Source: Guyanagaster necrorhizus (taxonomy: Eukaryota > Basidiomycota > Agaricomycetes > Agaricales > Physalacriaceae). Taken from it: DNA of 64,000 nt. The stretch's first letter is position 1, and the number at the start of each line of letters is the position of its first letter. Below are positions 9,235 through 20,040 of this stretch, piece by piece. The position numbers and the translations under genes were made by a program. Below the pieces are notes generated by a model. It was given only the letters and a program-made list of their open reading frames with translations. It was not told where the DNA came from and did no database searches. The DNA is taken from contig NW_025064939.1 in assembly GCF_019112545.1 (NCBI RefSeq), positions 9,011 to 73,010 on the forward strand, given 5' to 3'.

Positions 9235-12200
9235 GTGATTCTGCTGACTCGGCCAAAGAAATGAATAACAGGTCACAAACTGCTGGACAGACTGACATTT
9301 TACTCTCTGTAGTATTATCCCCTATGCCTAAATTATGCATGCATTTGAATATACCCGATCTCATTATTCCCCATTATGAATCGCCTAAGAAACCAAAACT
9401 GACTCTAATAACTCAAGGACCGATGAAGGGCTGAAGAGGGGCAGAGAGCCCTAAAGGTGCGTCATCATCAAGAATTCTTCAAGCTAAAAAAATAAAACAG
9501 ACTCAATCGCCTTCAGGCTGAACAGGGGTAGAGAACCCCATCAATTGGCTAAAGCCATTTGACACTGAATGGATCTGGTGAGCCATCAAGGATGCCAAGG
9601 ATGAAGCAGTGGCAAAGGCAGTACTCAGAAACTGGGTACACAAGACCTGAGCTGAAGAAGTGATCAATGAAATGATCACCGGAATGTGGGCTGCAGAATG
9701 ATGCCAAGCCTTGCAATGGCTCAACAAATTACATGGACTGTGAAAATTCATCTGATGATCCAAGGCCACAGGACAAGACCTGCTGGCCAAGGCCCAGATT
9801 GAGACACTAATGACTCAATCTACCCATGCAGTCACCGCTCTGATTGACAGCAGCTGCACAGAGAGCTCCATCAATCAGGCTTTCATCAACAAGCACCAAC
9901 TGCCAACCCAGGCAACAGCAGCACCTATCCCAGTCTATAATGTGGATAGAACAAAGAACCAGGCTGGATCAATCACCAAATATGTTGAGCTCAGGCTCAC
10001 CATTGGCGATCATTCAGAGTGAATTGATTTGGCAGTAACCAATCTAGGAACCAAAGAAGTGTTTCTTGGCCATGACTGGTTGATCAGACACAACCCGCTA
10101 ATCAACTGGAAAACTGGATGCATCATTTTTGCATGATGCCATTGCCAGAAAATTCCATTTGAATTACCAGATGAAGATCCCAAAGACTGGTGGGATGAAG
10201 AGATGGAAGATGGTGAAACAATTCTTGCCATCGACCTACAAAGAGCCATTAGCATTCGGGCCATTCACCATGCTAATGACCTAGCAGCAAAGGCTAATGC
10301 TGGAAAAGAAGAAAAAACATTCGAGAAGATGGTACCCAAATGGGCATGTGACTATCAGGATTTATTCAAAAAAGAAAGTTTCAATGAACTACCTAAAACA
10401 AAGCCCTGGGACCATGCCATTGAACTAATCTCTAATGCCAATGCCAACCTGGATTGCAAGTGCTATCCACTAGGCAACAATGAACAACAGGAGCTAGATA
10501 AGTTCCTTGAAGAAAACTTATCTAGTGGAAGGATCTGGCCATCAAAGTCACCGATGGCATCACCCTTCTTTTTTGTTAAAAAGAAGGATGGGAAACTTCA
10601 ACCAGTACAGGATTATGGGAAGCTAAATGAGATGATGATCAAGAATCATTATCCACTTCCTTTAATTGTGGAGTTAATGGATAAACTCCAGGGAGCCAAA
10701 TACTACACCAAGCTGGATGTATGTTGGGGATACAACAATATGTGCATCAAAGAAGGCGATGAATGGAAGGCCATGTTTTGAACTAACTATGGCTTGTTCG
10801 AGCCAATGGTCATGTTCTTTGGACTCACCAACTCACCAGCCACTTTCCAATGGATGATGAATGACATCTTCAAGGATCTTATCACCATGGGGAAGGTAAC
10901 AATCTATTTGGATGATATACTCATCATGACCAAAGACAAAGAAGAGCATCAAAGGATAGTACAACAAGTATTATCTTTGATGAGGAAACATCGACTTTTT
11001 CTCAAGGCTGAAAAATGCGAATTCAAAGTATTAGAAACAGAATACCTCAGAGTAATCATCAGTGAAGGAAGCATCAGAATAGACCCCATCAAAGTGGCTG
11101 GAGTCACTGAATGGCCAGAACCGACCAAGAAGAAGGAGCTGCAATCCTTTCTGGGATTTACCAACTTCTACCGATGGTTTATCCAGGACTACAGCAAAAT
11201 AGTCCGACCTATGATGCAACTAACCAGGAATTCCCCATGGACTTGGGGAATTTCCCAATGGGCAGCATTTAATGATCTAAAATGCTGACTAGCTGAAGAT
11301 GTCATACTGGCCATTCCAAGCCAAGATGGGAGGTTCAGAGTAGAGGCCAACTCCAGTGAAGGTGCTATTGGAGCTGTACTCTCACAGGAACAAGATGGCA
11401 AATGGTGACCTGTTACTTTTATGTCAAAAGCATTAACTGTGACAGAATGCAACTATGAAATCTATGACAAGGAACTCCTCACTATAATGCTCGCTCTTGC
11501 TGAATGGCAGCATTATCTCATCAGAGCCAATGAAACTTTTGAAATCTGGACCAATCACCAGAATCTATGATACTTTCAACAACCCCAAAAGCTTAATCAA
11601 CAACAAGCCAGATGGGTTACAGAACTATCAGAATACAAATATACACTACACCATAAGGCCAGAGCAGCAAACAAAAAGGCTGACCTCCTCAGTTGCAGGG
11701 CAGATCATGACCAAGGAGGAGATGACAACAAGGAGGTCATACTCCTATGACCAGAACACTTCTGGGCAATGATTATGCCAATGGAGGAAGAGATGCATGA
11801 ACACATCAAGAGCACCACTTGGGATCCCCACAAGTGGGATCAGAGGATTGCCCCATCACTAAATCATGAGTGGGGACTGAAAAAAGAAGAGGGATTGATC
11901 TGTTATGATGGGCGGATCTACGTCCCAAGGGATCAGGGACTTTGAGGTGACATCATCATGACCTGTCATGATCATGCAACTGCTGGACACCCAGGGATCG
12001 CTAAAACAAAAGAATTAGTCCTGAGAGAGTATTGGTGGCCAAAAATGGATCATGATATCATCTGATATGTCAAGGCTTGCAAAGTCTGTCAATGAGGCAA
12101 GACTTCAACACAACCCAGAGCAGCCCCACTCCACCTGAATGAGGTCCCTTCATCACCATGGACCCACATTTCAGTGGATATGATAACCAGATTTCCTGAA

Positions 12201-13511
12201 AGCAATGGCTATGATGCTATTATCATCATAGTCAATTGCTTCTCAAAGGCAATCATTCCAATTGCCTGTTTCACAGAACTCACATCAGAAGGGTGGGCAA
12301 AAATACTATGGGATGAAGTATATGCAAAATATGGCATGCCTCAAGTAGTAATTTCAGACAGAGGACCACAATTCGTGTCCAAATTCTTGGATGACCTATA
12401 TCGACTCCTCAACATCAAACAAAATGCCTCAATGGCATATCACCCACAAACAGACAGTCAAATGGAGCCAGCCAATCAGGAAATTGAGAAGTATTTATGA
12501 CTTTTCATCAACTATCGACAGGATGACTGGATGGAATGGCTTGCATTAGCGGCATTCCAACATAACAACAGAATTCACTCAGCAATGGGTAAAACCCCAT
12601 TCTTTGTGAATTATGGATGAAATCCACCAGTTGCACAAACAGGACGGGTTCATATGACAACACCAGCATCAACGGACTTTGCAACAACAATGGCAAAGAT
12701 CCATGAAGAGACAAAAATGGCTCTCGAAAAGACTGCTTCAACAATGAAGAAGCAATACAACAAACATCGATGGGCAGCTCATCAATATTCAACCAACAAC
12801 AAAGTCTGGTTGGATACAACAAATCTACACCTACTAAGGCCAAAACAAAAACTGGCAGACAAATGAACAGGACCATTTAAAATCCTCACAAAGATCAGAA
12901 ACTCTGCATACAAGTTGCAGCTACCTGCAACTTGGAAAATTCATAATGTTTTTAATGAAACATTATTGACACCATACATCACTCTGGCCTTTCCAAACCA
13001 AGAACGACCATGACCACCACCAGAACTCATCGACAACAAAGAACACTATGAAATCGATGAAGTGCTAAACCACAAAACATGAAAGGTTAAGGCACAAGGC
13101 AGAGGCATGAAAACAACTGTTGACTATTTAGTCAGCTGGAAAGGCTATAGACCAGAATCAAACCAATGGGTCAACGAAAAATACATGAATGCAGAAGAGG
13201 CAATTCAAGACTATGAACACAAAATCAACAAAATAGACACCAAGGGGGTCATGTTCAACATTATATCTGAAAAACAGATACCGATGATGGGTCCAGCAGA
13301 TTGGCCACCTGCCATCAACAGAGGACATGTACAGGCCAGTGCTTCAGCAATGACAACAGGAAGGGAGAGTACATCTAGCCAGATATACATCAACCAACCT
13401 GTGGTAAATGGTATGGGGACATACAGTGAAGAGCAATGTGGCATGCCTTCAACTCATTTGAAGCCTGCAACAGAGCAATGAACTCCTGCTGATTGGGACA
13501 AATTATTCTAA
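9231..13511 (+). pseudogene. pol: Element A pol: PR-RT-RNase H-integrase-chromodomain
   Basis: Domains in order: protease with LIDSSC at about 9838-9855 (catalytic Asp kept; the usual Gly is Ser); RT with YLDDIL at about 10905-10922 (catalytic pair intact) and FGLTNSPATFQ; RNase H with VEANSS and YDKELL (11340-11490); integrase with an HHCC finger (HDHATAGH...CKVCQ, 11960-12100) and a core with SVDMIT, ISDRG and a Glu in QMEPANQEI; then a chromodomain (YEIDEVL ... YLVSWKGYRPE, 13040-13200). About two dozen TGA codons interrupt the frame, while the apparent natural stop is TAA at 13509. The chromodomain would steer integration to marked chromatin in the nucleus. Confidence 0.9.
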
Positions 13512-13537
13512 CTTAACCATCAGGATGATGGTCTTAA

Positions 13538-13546
13538 GGAGGGGGT
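13538..13546 (+). promoter_or_regulatory. Polypurine tract of element A
   Basis: AGGAGGGGG directly precedes the 3' LTR (TAA spacer, LTR at 13550). A similar purine run precedes the 3' LTR of element D (about 24006-24017). It primes plus-strand cDNA synthesis in this class of element. Confidence 0.75.
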
Positions 13547-13549
13547 AAT

Positions 13550-14079
13550 GTTATGATTTTTTCTATTTTCTTCCTATTTTCTTTTCTTTTTTCTTCGGAA
13601 ATGACCCTTATTTTTGCTTAGTCAGGGCACTTAGACCAGTGCTTAGAACCATGAGAATGCTTAGTTCAGCAACCTAGTCAGTCATCCTCCTATCACACTG
13701 CTATGTGCTGTAAAGGGAGAGACAATGTCCCTTTTGTTCCTCAACTGCAGTGCAGCAGTAACAGCACAACAGCAAGACAACAGCCTTTGTGGAAAGCCTG
13801 GCAACAGCAGGGGTAACAGCTCTACAACAGACAATATCTTTTGTGAACAGTTATTAATAGCCAGATAACAGAACAGTATTTAAGTAGCACCATTTTCGCT
13901 GTAGTAGTTCTAGCATTAAGTTAAAGTTTACTCTTCACCATCTACTCTCAAGCTCAAGCTTTTGCCATGCCTTGAACCACTACTGCTATTACCTTGTGAA
14001 CTCAGTCAGTCTAATCCGAAGTGCGAGATTCTGAACTGTTTATCATGTGTTGATAGTCATGTGGAATTTGGGCTTAACA
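13550..14079 (+). repeat. 3' LTR of element A
   Basis: It aligns along its whole length with 5419-5949. At two places it keeps CpG where the 5' LTR has TG (near 14016-14026), and it has CATGTG (14058-14063) where the 5' LTR has CACATG. Confidence 0.95.
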
Positions 14080-17000
14080 TTCAGAGACAGAGTGTGCAGA
14101 GGTCAAAGTGGGTATATTTGAATGTGTGCATAACTTAGACATATGTATACCTACAGGAGAGCTATTAGTCCATCCTGTGGCTAGTCTTGATACTCTGTCT
14201 TCTTTGGCCAATACAGTGGAATCACTTACTGATCAGCCTCCTCTTTTACCTCCTCTATCTTTGTTTCTGATCCTAGTTCTTTGGCCTCCTTCTGTAATTC
14301 AGCAATCTGTGCTCTGATGTCTTCTTGAGTCCTCTTCTTCTTCAGGCAATCCTTTGCCATATGGCCCTTCTGCCCACAATTGAAACATTTTCCTTCTTTC
14401 TTTATGTGGTCAATATCCATTGGCTTACTGGTTCCAGTATAGATAGTCCCAGTTCTGGTCTTCTGTGCAGTGTAGAAGAGCATGGCTGGGATACTGTTTT
14501 TTGGGGAGGAGCTAGTTTTGCCACTAGAGGGGATAGATTTCTTTTCAGGAGTAATTCTGGCATTGACTGCCTTCTGCCTGAGTTGTTCCTTATTCATCTC
14601 AGTGATTTGGTCCTTTCAGGCATTGTACCCCTTCAGAATGTTCATCCTGATATTGGAGATCATGCTGATATATGACAGGGGTATGCCAAGCTTGAGGTAT
14701 TCAACCATCTGCTCATCATCATCAGTGCTTTCTCATACCCCTGCTAGGGTTCTCAGTCATTCCAGCTTGTCAAAGTATTTGCTTGCAACCTTATTTCCCA
14801 ACATCCATAAGTCCTTCATTTTGTTTTTGTGTACTTCTTAGACAGCTGAGTCAATGAACTTGTCTCATACCATCTGTTTGAATACTGGCCATGATGAAAA
14901 TTGATGGTGTTGCCAGGTTGTAGAGTAAAGCATAGGTAAAATTAGAGTCCACCAGTGTTTGGCTTTGCTTTTGAAGTAAGAGGCTACAAAGGCCACCTTG
15001 TTTATGTCAGTCCTGAGGTATATGATGTATATCTCAAAATACTGTTTGCAGTCAATCAAGAATCAGTTAATGTCATCTGAGGCTCCTTTAAAGAGGTGGG
15101 GGGTGCAGATGAGATCTGGTTTACACTGTATCATTGCTGCATTGTGGGCCAGTGCTCTCATGGGATTTGGGTATTCATTGAAGGGTGGTCAGTGGAGTTT
15201 GGCAGGGGGTCTGGAAAAGGAATGAAGAGAATTATCATCAGCAATGGGACTTCTCTGCAGGGCAGCTTCTTTCCACATGATTACCCCATCCTGGATGGTG
15301 AAGCCTAATCATACTGCTTCAGGATCATCCTTGATTGGTTCTTTTCTGGTTTCACTCCCTGTTGCCTCATTGGCCAGTGGTTGTCCCCTGAGGAGTCAGC
15401 TCCCTTGGCTGGTCCAGAAGTTCCTAAAGCTGATGGATTGGGCTGTTGGTTATGGTCTGAGTCATGAAAGCTGAGTAGCCACAGATCAGATTGATGGAGT
15501 GGAGTCTGAATATCAGCTGTGAATGGATGGGGCCATATATACAGCTCTTTGCAGGGTTACAGATAGTGACCAAGGCATTGGTCAGATGTTGAATCTTGAT
15601 TTATAGGGTGGCAACTCCCAAAGCCGATCCTCTGGGTGTCTGGCATTATAAGTGTCAACAGCATATTTGGTGGCAGAATATTTTAAAATATCCTGCTGTT
15701 CATCTGGTTCTGCATTGATATAAGAATGTCCCATTTGTGATGCTAACTATTTAGCATCATGCTATAAGAATGTTACCCCCATTTTATATAAGTCCTAGTA
15801 CTCTCCTACTCTTGTCCTCTGTATTTTCTCCTCCAGAGCTTCTTCATCCATGTGTTCCAGAATATAATCCATGAACCTTTGTGGTTCTTCACTGCTTTCC
15901 ATTTCCTCATCATTCTTGATCTTGTTGATCTTGTTGTCCCCCTCAAGGAGGGAACCTATGGGCTGGTTGAAGATGCTCCCCCTGAAAGGTCATACTGTCA
16001 ATGGAGAGCCACTGCTCTGGCTGGGTGCTTGGTCCAGCCTTGGTGCTTAGATTGATTGAGATGGAAATTGTAGAGAGACCTGCTCAAGAACCACCTCCAA
16101 CTTCAGGGTCATACCAATTACCATCATGTGCTCATATTGCCTCCAAGTCCTTGCTATAGACTCAGAAGTTTCTGTAGAAATCCTTGTTGAGAAACTGGTG
16201 AGTGACTCAACTTCTGAGGAACCCTCAGAGGGCATAGTCAGAGACATAGACATTGAGAGGTACTTATAGTCTGTAGTGATCAAGGATGGACTGGTCATCT
16301 GAGTAGGTGGTGTTGATACTGGGAGTGTGCCTGGAAGAGGGATACTGAAGGCTTTCAGGGCTGATAGTTCATCAGAGGGAATAGAGAATGCTATCTCCAT
16401 TCCCTTTTTGGTCGACCTCACTTAGGATGACAGAGCTGTAGGGTCCTGCCTATGGGTCACTTTTGGTGGTACTGGGCTCTCAGAAGATCGATGTAGAGAG
16501 CTTGGAATAGAGGCCATACCAGCCTAGAAATCCACTTTCCAGGCAAGTGGCTTTGGCCTCTTGCTGCTGCTAGCATCTCTGCCTGTCATATTCTGCTTCT
16601 TCAGACTCTTGCTGAGCCTCTGCCTGGGTATATTCTGCAAGGTCTTCTCAGGCTTGCTTGTCTCATAGCCAGTAGTATTGTCACCATGCATCATTAAAAT
16701 TGAAGAGGATATTGAGGTCCCAGTCTGGAAATAGATAATGAATTATTTTAGTCCTGTTGTCTTCTGCTGTGTTGAATGTGGCCTTGGCTGCTGACCAGTT
16801 TGCCCCATTGTCACCATGGTGGGAGTGGCTAGAGCTCTCTGATGGGGTCGCATAGAGAGATCCATGGTTGGGGCTTCTTAGGTGTGGCAAAATACCTCTG
16901 GGTCTTAAAGCCATCCTAGTGGCATCAAGAGAGTCTCAGGTACAGTTAGCAATCCCAGGGGTTCTGCTGGTGGTGGAAGGGTTGGAGGATGATGAGTCCT

Positions 17001-17499
17001 CAAAGAAGTTCAGAGAGAGGTCCTCATTTTCATGGTCAGAGATGAGGAGTGGGATCTATGGGTTCTGGAATCCTGTGAGGCAAGAGTTTCAGTCTCTGCT
17101 GTCTGGTCATTAGAGAGGATATCAGTGTCTTTCTTCTTCCTGAACATCCCTCATATACATGCCACTAGGCCCAGCTTCTGGTAGGGGGTGCTCCATAGGC
17201 TGGTGGGATGTTTGTCTGAATTTGGGGATGTCATATAGTGGGAGGTCTGGAGTTACATTTTATAGAATGCAACAGATGTTCTGAAATTCATGGTAGTGTC
17301 TAACTGCCCACACTGTGATTGATTGGCATCCACAGCACAGCTGTATGATCACCAATAATCCTAACAATATTCTGATAATGGATGTGAGGAGTTTGAAGAA
17401 CTTGTGATCAAAGTTGGGGTCTGATGTGTTGACAGATGGCATTTGGTTTCCTCCACACTATAGTGCATGAGGAAAGGAAAGAAGAAGCTTCAAGCTGAT
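14080..17499 (-). pseudogene. gag: E2 gag: N-terminal extension, capsid and CCHC nucleocapsid
   Basis: Read on the minus strand from 17499: a primer site next to the LTR, the conserved hydrophobic segment (17260-17442, core GLLVIIQL), a Ser/Pro-rich region (15500-17200), capsid fragments (14865-15059, with DCKQYFEIYIIYL) and a zinc knuckle CFNCGQKGHMAKDC (14340-14400). The tail is Lys/Glu-rich as in element A. Frame breaks and TGA stops are frequent and CpG is nearly absent. The first bases (14080-14084) are the element A target duplication. Confidence 0.75.
17486..17496 (-). promoter_or_regulatory. Primer-binding site of E2, complementary to its own LTR
   Basis: On the minus strand AGCTTGAAGCT lies three bases past the LTR end. 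It is exactly complementary over 11 bases to AGCTTCAAGCT inside the LTR (17658-17668). Confidence 0.55.
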
Positions 17500-17965
17500 T
17501 GTTAGACTTAAGCTGCATATGATGATAAACATGTGATAAACTGATGTCACTTTGCACTTTAAGTAAAAGCATCAGAGTCCACTGATGTGTATATTGATCA
17601 ATATGCATCAAGGCCTTATAATTGGCTCAAGAGGGGAATGGTATGATGATAAACTTTAGCTTGAAGCTGGAGTTACCAGTGAGAGTGAGCTTTCTTATAT
17701 ACTACAAGTTGTAGCAACTATAAATATGACTACCATTGTGTCTGTCCTTGTTATTGTGCTTATTGTCCTTGAGCATTGCTGCTTTCTACAATAGTATCAT
17801 TCTGTCATCAGGCAATGCTGTTACATTGAAAGACAATGACTGACTAGGCCTTGTTGTGATAACTAAGCCAGTCTCATAGTCTCAAGTGCTGGGTTAAGCA
17901 CCCTAACTAAGTATAAATAGGGGTTAATCAAGTAAAAGATAAAAGAATAGAGAAAAATCATAACA
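17500..17965 (-). repeat. 5' LTR of E2
   Basis: This 466-bp LTR runs from TGTTAGACTT (plus-strand view) to ATCATAACA. It has the same length as the solo LTR at 3343-3808 and shares its AGCTAAAGTTTA motif. It is inserted in an LTR of type D whose remainder continues at 17966. Confidence 0.85.
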
Positions 17966-18200
17966 CAATATATCTTAGTCTCAAGCTAAGGTTAATATAC
18001 TGATCAAACTCTTTGGCTTTTAGTGTGACTATCACTCCAGTACCAACACTAGTAGTTATAGTCTATTGACCCCTATGTTTCATTCTGCTTATTATCATCT
18101 CTTATCTTCTTATTCTCATAATCTTGCTTTATCATCAGTTAGTGTCAAACCCTGGCAGTTACAGTGCCAAGCATTGTGATTGTTTGGTTGTCATCTGACA
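17966..18200 (+). repeat. 3' part of a type D LTR
   Basis: It aligns with 19756-19975 and 24126-24352 (start near AGTCTCAAGCTAAGG, end TCATCTGACA). Its 5' part was separated by the E2 insertion. Confidence 0.75.
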
Positions 18201-18292
18201 GTGAGTGGAATTAGTTTGACAGTTGATTTTCCAAGTGCACTAATAATTGCAAACTGATTGCTGAGATAGATTACCCACAATGGCATTATGGA

Positions 18293-19244
18293 TATCAGGT
18301 ATCTGCTGATAACTGATTGGATGCATGAGTCAACACATGCCTGCTCTTGGCCATCTTGGTCTGAATTCATACTTTCTCCTATCTTCTTCTTTATCCCTGC
18401 AGATACTAGAATATAATAGAATATTGTAGAATATGAATGAGCTAAAACATTTAGTATATAAACACTGTCCATACTATTGTATCTTTAGCTATCAAATCAT
18501 CTTTCAACCTCTACAGTCCTTGTGTGAATATAAGTGATCAAGATCATTTACACTTAGTGTTTGATCTGGACTCTGTGTTGCCTAATAAACTAGTACTGTA
18601 TCATATTTGTACAGTTGCACTAGAGTTCACCTTGGTTGTCTAGTTTCAGCAGGTTGTCAAGGCTAAGGTTCTTAGCTTGAGAGAGTCTGATATAGAATAA
18701 ACTTTAGCTCAAAGCCAAGGATACTACAGTGAGAGCTACATTACTTATATATTGTTTAGTGTGTGATAAATATAGATACTCCTGCTCATATTGTCTATGA
18801 GTTGAACAAAAGGAATGTGTGTTTGGCATGTGAAATAATAGAGATCACTTGATATACAAGTGTTCATCATGAGCTGTAGTACAAGAGCATGAGCTGTCCA
18901 GTTTAGGCATGATTACTGGTTCAGTTTAAACACAATATGATAGCTGTCCTAGCATAGGTGCTCATGATAGTAAATAAATAAGATAGTCATTCATGATGAG
19001 ATTAAGATAGATGCCTGTGATAAGATAAGATAAGTGGAAAATCATAACACTTGGTGCTTACCATTCCACTCACTTGCTGACTCCCTTATTAATTATGCTT
19101 AGTGCTTGTTAACAACTCATGGATCTTTCTTGGTAATCAGAATTCCACTTCAGACATCCTCACTTCAGATCAGGCTTTTCTTTGAGTATTCATCTACTTG
19201 TATATTAGCTTTGCTACTCATATTTCTGACAAGCAGACCTGACA
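18293..19244 (+). mobile_element. LTR F, interrupted by a solo LTR
   Basis: Its ends read TATCAGGTATCTG and CAGACCTGACA, imperfect inverted ends. A TATATAAAC box lies near 18458. The site is empty in the copy at about 59235, which shows it is an insertion. The copy at 37480-37986 has the same insertion at the same site, so the two segments were duplicated after insertion. The family is not assigned. Confidence 0.5.
18559..19049 (-). mobile_element. Solo LTR (type C) inserted in LTR F
   Basis: It begins TGTTTGATCTGG and ends ATCATAACA. The flanking duplication is CTTAG (18554-18558) against CTTGG (19050-19054), one mismatch. It carries the TTTAGCTCAAAGC motif in reverse. Confidence 0.8.
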
Positions 19245-19395
19245 AAGTAAAAGTAATAAGTAGAGCACCCTAGGATGATCACAAGCCAGCCTCTGAGAGC
19301 TAAGATCAAAACTCTCATCTGGAAAATTAGTGTAGACAACAGAGAAGAATGTGGCATGTCCTCAAAGTCTCTCAATGGTGGCACATGCTTAACAA

Positions 19396-19466
19396 AACTC
19401 TAGGCTGGAGTTGAACCCAGCTTTATCAATGGCAGCATGTGTACTGACTGATATACTATCAGAGCT
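19396..19466 (-). repeat. tRNA-like module (degenerate)
   Basis: On the minus strand it has a D-arm-like TAGTATATCAGTCAGTAC (A box region) and the B box GGTTCAACTCC inside AGCTGGGTTCAACTCCAGC. It lacks an anticodon-arm portion compared with the copy at 27564-27653. Confidence 0.55.
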
Positions 19467-19672
19467 TATACAAGTCAACTAGACAATGCTTACCAAATAA
19501 GAAGATTTATCATGAGTGTCCACCATTATCTCAGACTTGAAAGTCAAAATAATAACCTAGGATAAATATGAAGATTGCATTTTGTAGTGCTTTCTAGCAG
19601 GATACACTGTATTCTTCATTCTCTCTTTTTCTATTCTAGATCTTATCTTGAACTCAGCTCTACTCTTATCTC

Positions 19673-19975
19673 TGCACTGAGACAATGGCTTAGTTTGAGG
19701 TCACCAAGGCTTTTCTATACAGTATTTAAGTCAGTAGTATACAGTGATATGCTTCAGTCTCAAGCTAAGGTCAATATACTGATTAAGCTCCTAAACTCTT
19801 GGTATGACTACCACTTCAGTACCAACATTGGCAGTCATAGTCTATCAACCTCTATATCTCCCTTCTCTTGTCATCATTCTAAACATCATTACTGTCATCT
19901 TTTTACCTTCAGTTAGTGTCAGACTCCAGCTGTTGCAGTGCATTGCATTTGTAATTATTTAGTTATTATCTGACA
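19673..19975 (+). repeat. 5' LTR of element D (start approximate)
   Basis: It aligns with 24048-24352, including the ATACAGTATTTAAG promoter box and the AGTCTCAAGCTAAGGTC motif, and ends TATCTGACA. Confidence 0.65.
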
Positions 19976-19976
19976 T

Positions 19977-19989
19977 TTAGCTTGAGACT
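19977..19989 (+). promoter_or_regulatory. Primer-binding site of element D, exactly complementary to its LTR
   Basis: TTAGCTTGAGACT, immediately after the LTR, is the exact reverse complement of AGTCTCAAGCTAA at 19756-19768 (13 of 13). It differs from the element A and E2 primer sites in step with the LTR. Confidence 0.6.
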
Positions 19990-20040
19990 TCTCATGTCTT
20001 GATCCAAAAATCTTTGACTCAGGATAATTTTCAAGAATAT

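Larger units (their letters stand above)
5419..14079 (+). mobile_element. Element A: full-length Ty3/gypsy chromovirus with TSD TTCAG
   Basis: This is a complete LTR retrotransposon of about 8.7 kb. Its LTRs (5419-5949 and 13550-14079) are highly similar, and the flanking duplication TTCAG (5414-5418 and 14080-14084) is perfect. Internally it holds a primer site, a long Gag with a CCHC knuckle, pol in the order PR-RT-RH-INT (Ty3/gypsy order), a chromodomain at the C-terminus, and a polypurine tract. It is the youngest insertion in this nest, yet the frames contain about thirty in-frame TGA codons. It is therefore not autonomous unless it moved by trans-complementation. Confidence 0.95.
1958..17965 (-). 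mobile_element. E2: minus-strand Ty3/gypsy chromovirus, broken by nested insertions
   Basis: Removing the solo LTR (3343-3808) and element A (5419-14079) leaves one colinear minus-strand element. It comprises 5' LTR 17500-17965, Gag 14080-17499, PR and RT 3809-5418, then RT C-terminus, RNase H and integrase 3342-1958. The junction across the solo LTR reads through a conserved RT stretch (SKGSIW then DPIKVAG), which proves the interruption. Its 3' end is missing because E1 sits in the integrase. CpG is nearly absent and all reading frames are broken. Confidence 0.85.
18201..19672 (+). repeat. Rearranged copy of the island flank, split by LTRs
   Basis: From 18201 the sequence follows 37386-38115 colinearly, including the same LTR F insertion. 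At about 19395 it switches to an inverted copy of roughly 36830-37140, which includes a tRNA-like module in reverse. So pieces that are adjacent at 36.8-38.1 kb occur here in another order and orientation. CpG is nearly absent. I see no gene. Confidence 0.65.

Noticed and set aside
8677..13485. UGA recoded as arginine
   Set aside because: Surviving CGA and AGG/AGA Arg codons, CpG loss in non-coding LTRs, and unbroken host genes that need no recoding make simple decay the better explanation.
5419..14079. RIP as the cause of the stops in element A
   Set aside because: RIP-like change would also create TAA and TAG from CAA and CAG. Only TGA was seen in the gag capsid-nucleocapsid and pol parts, and LTR differences fall at CpG. 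CpG deamination fits better.
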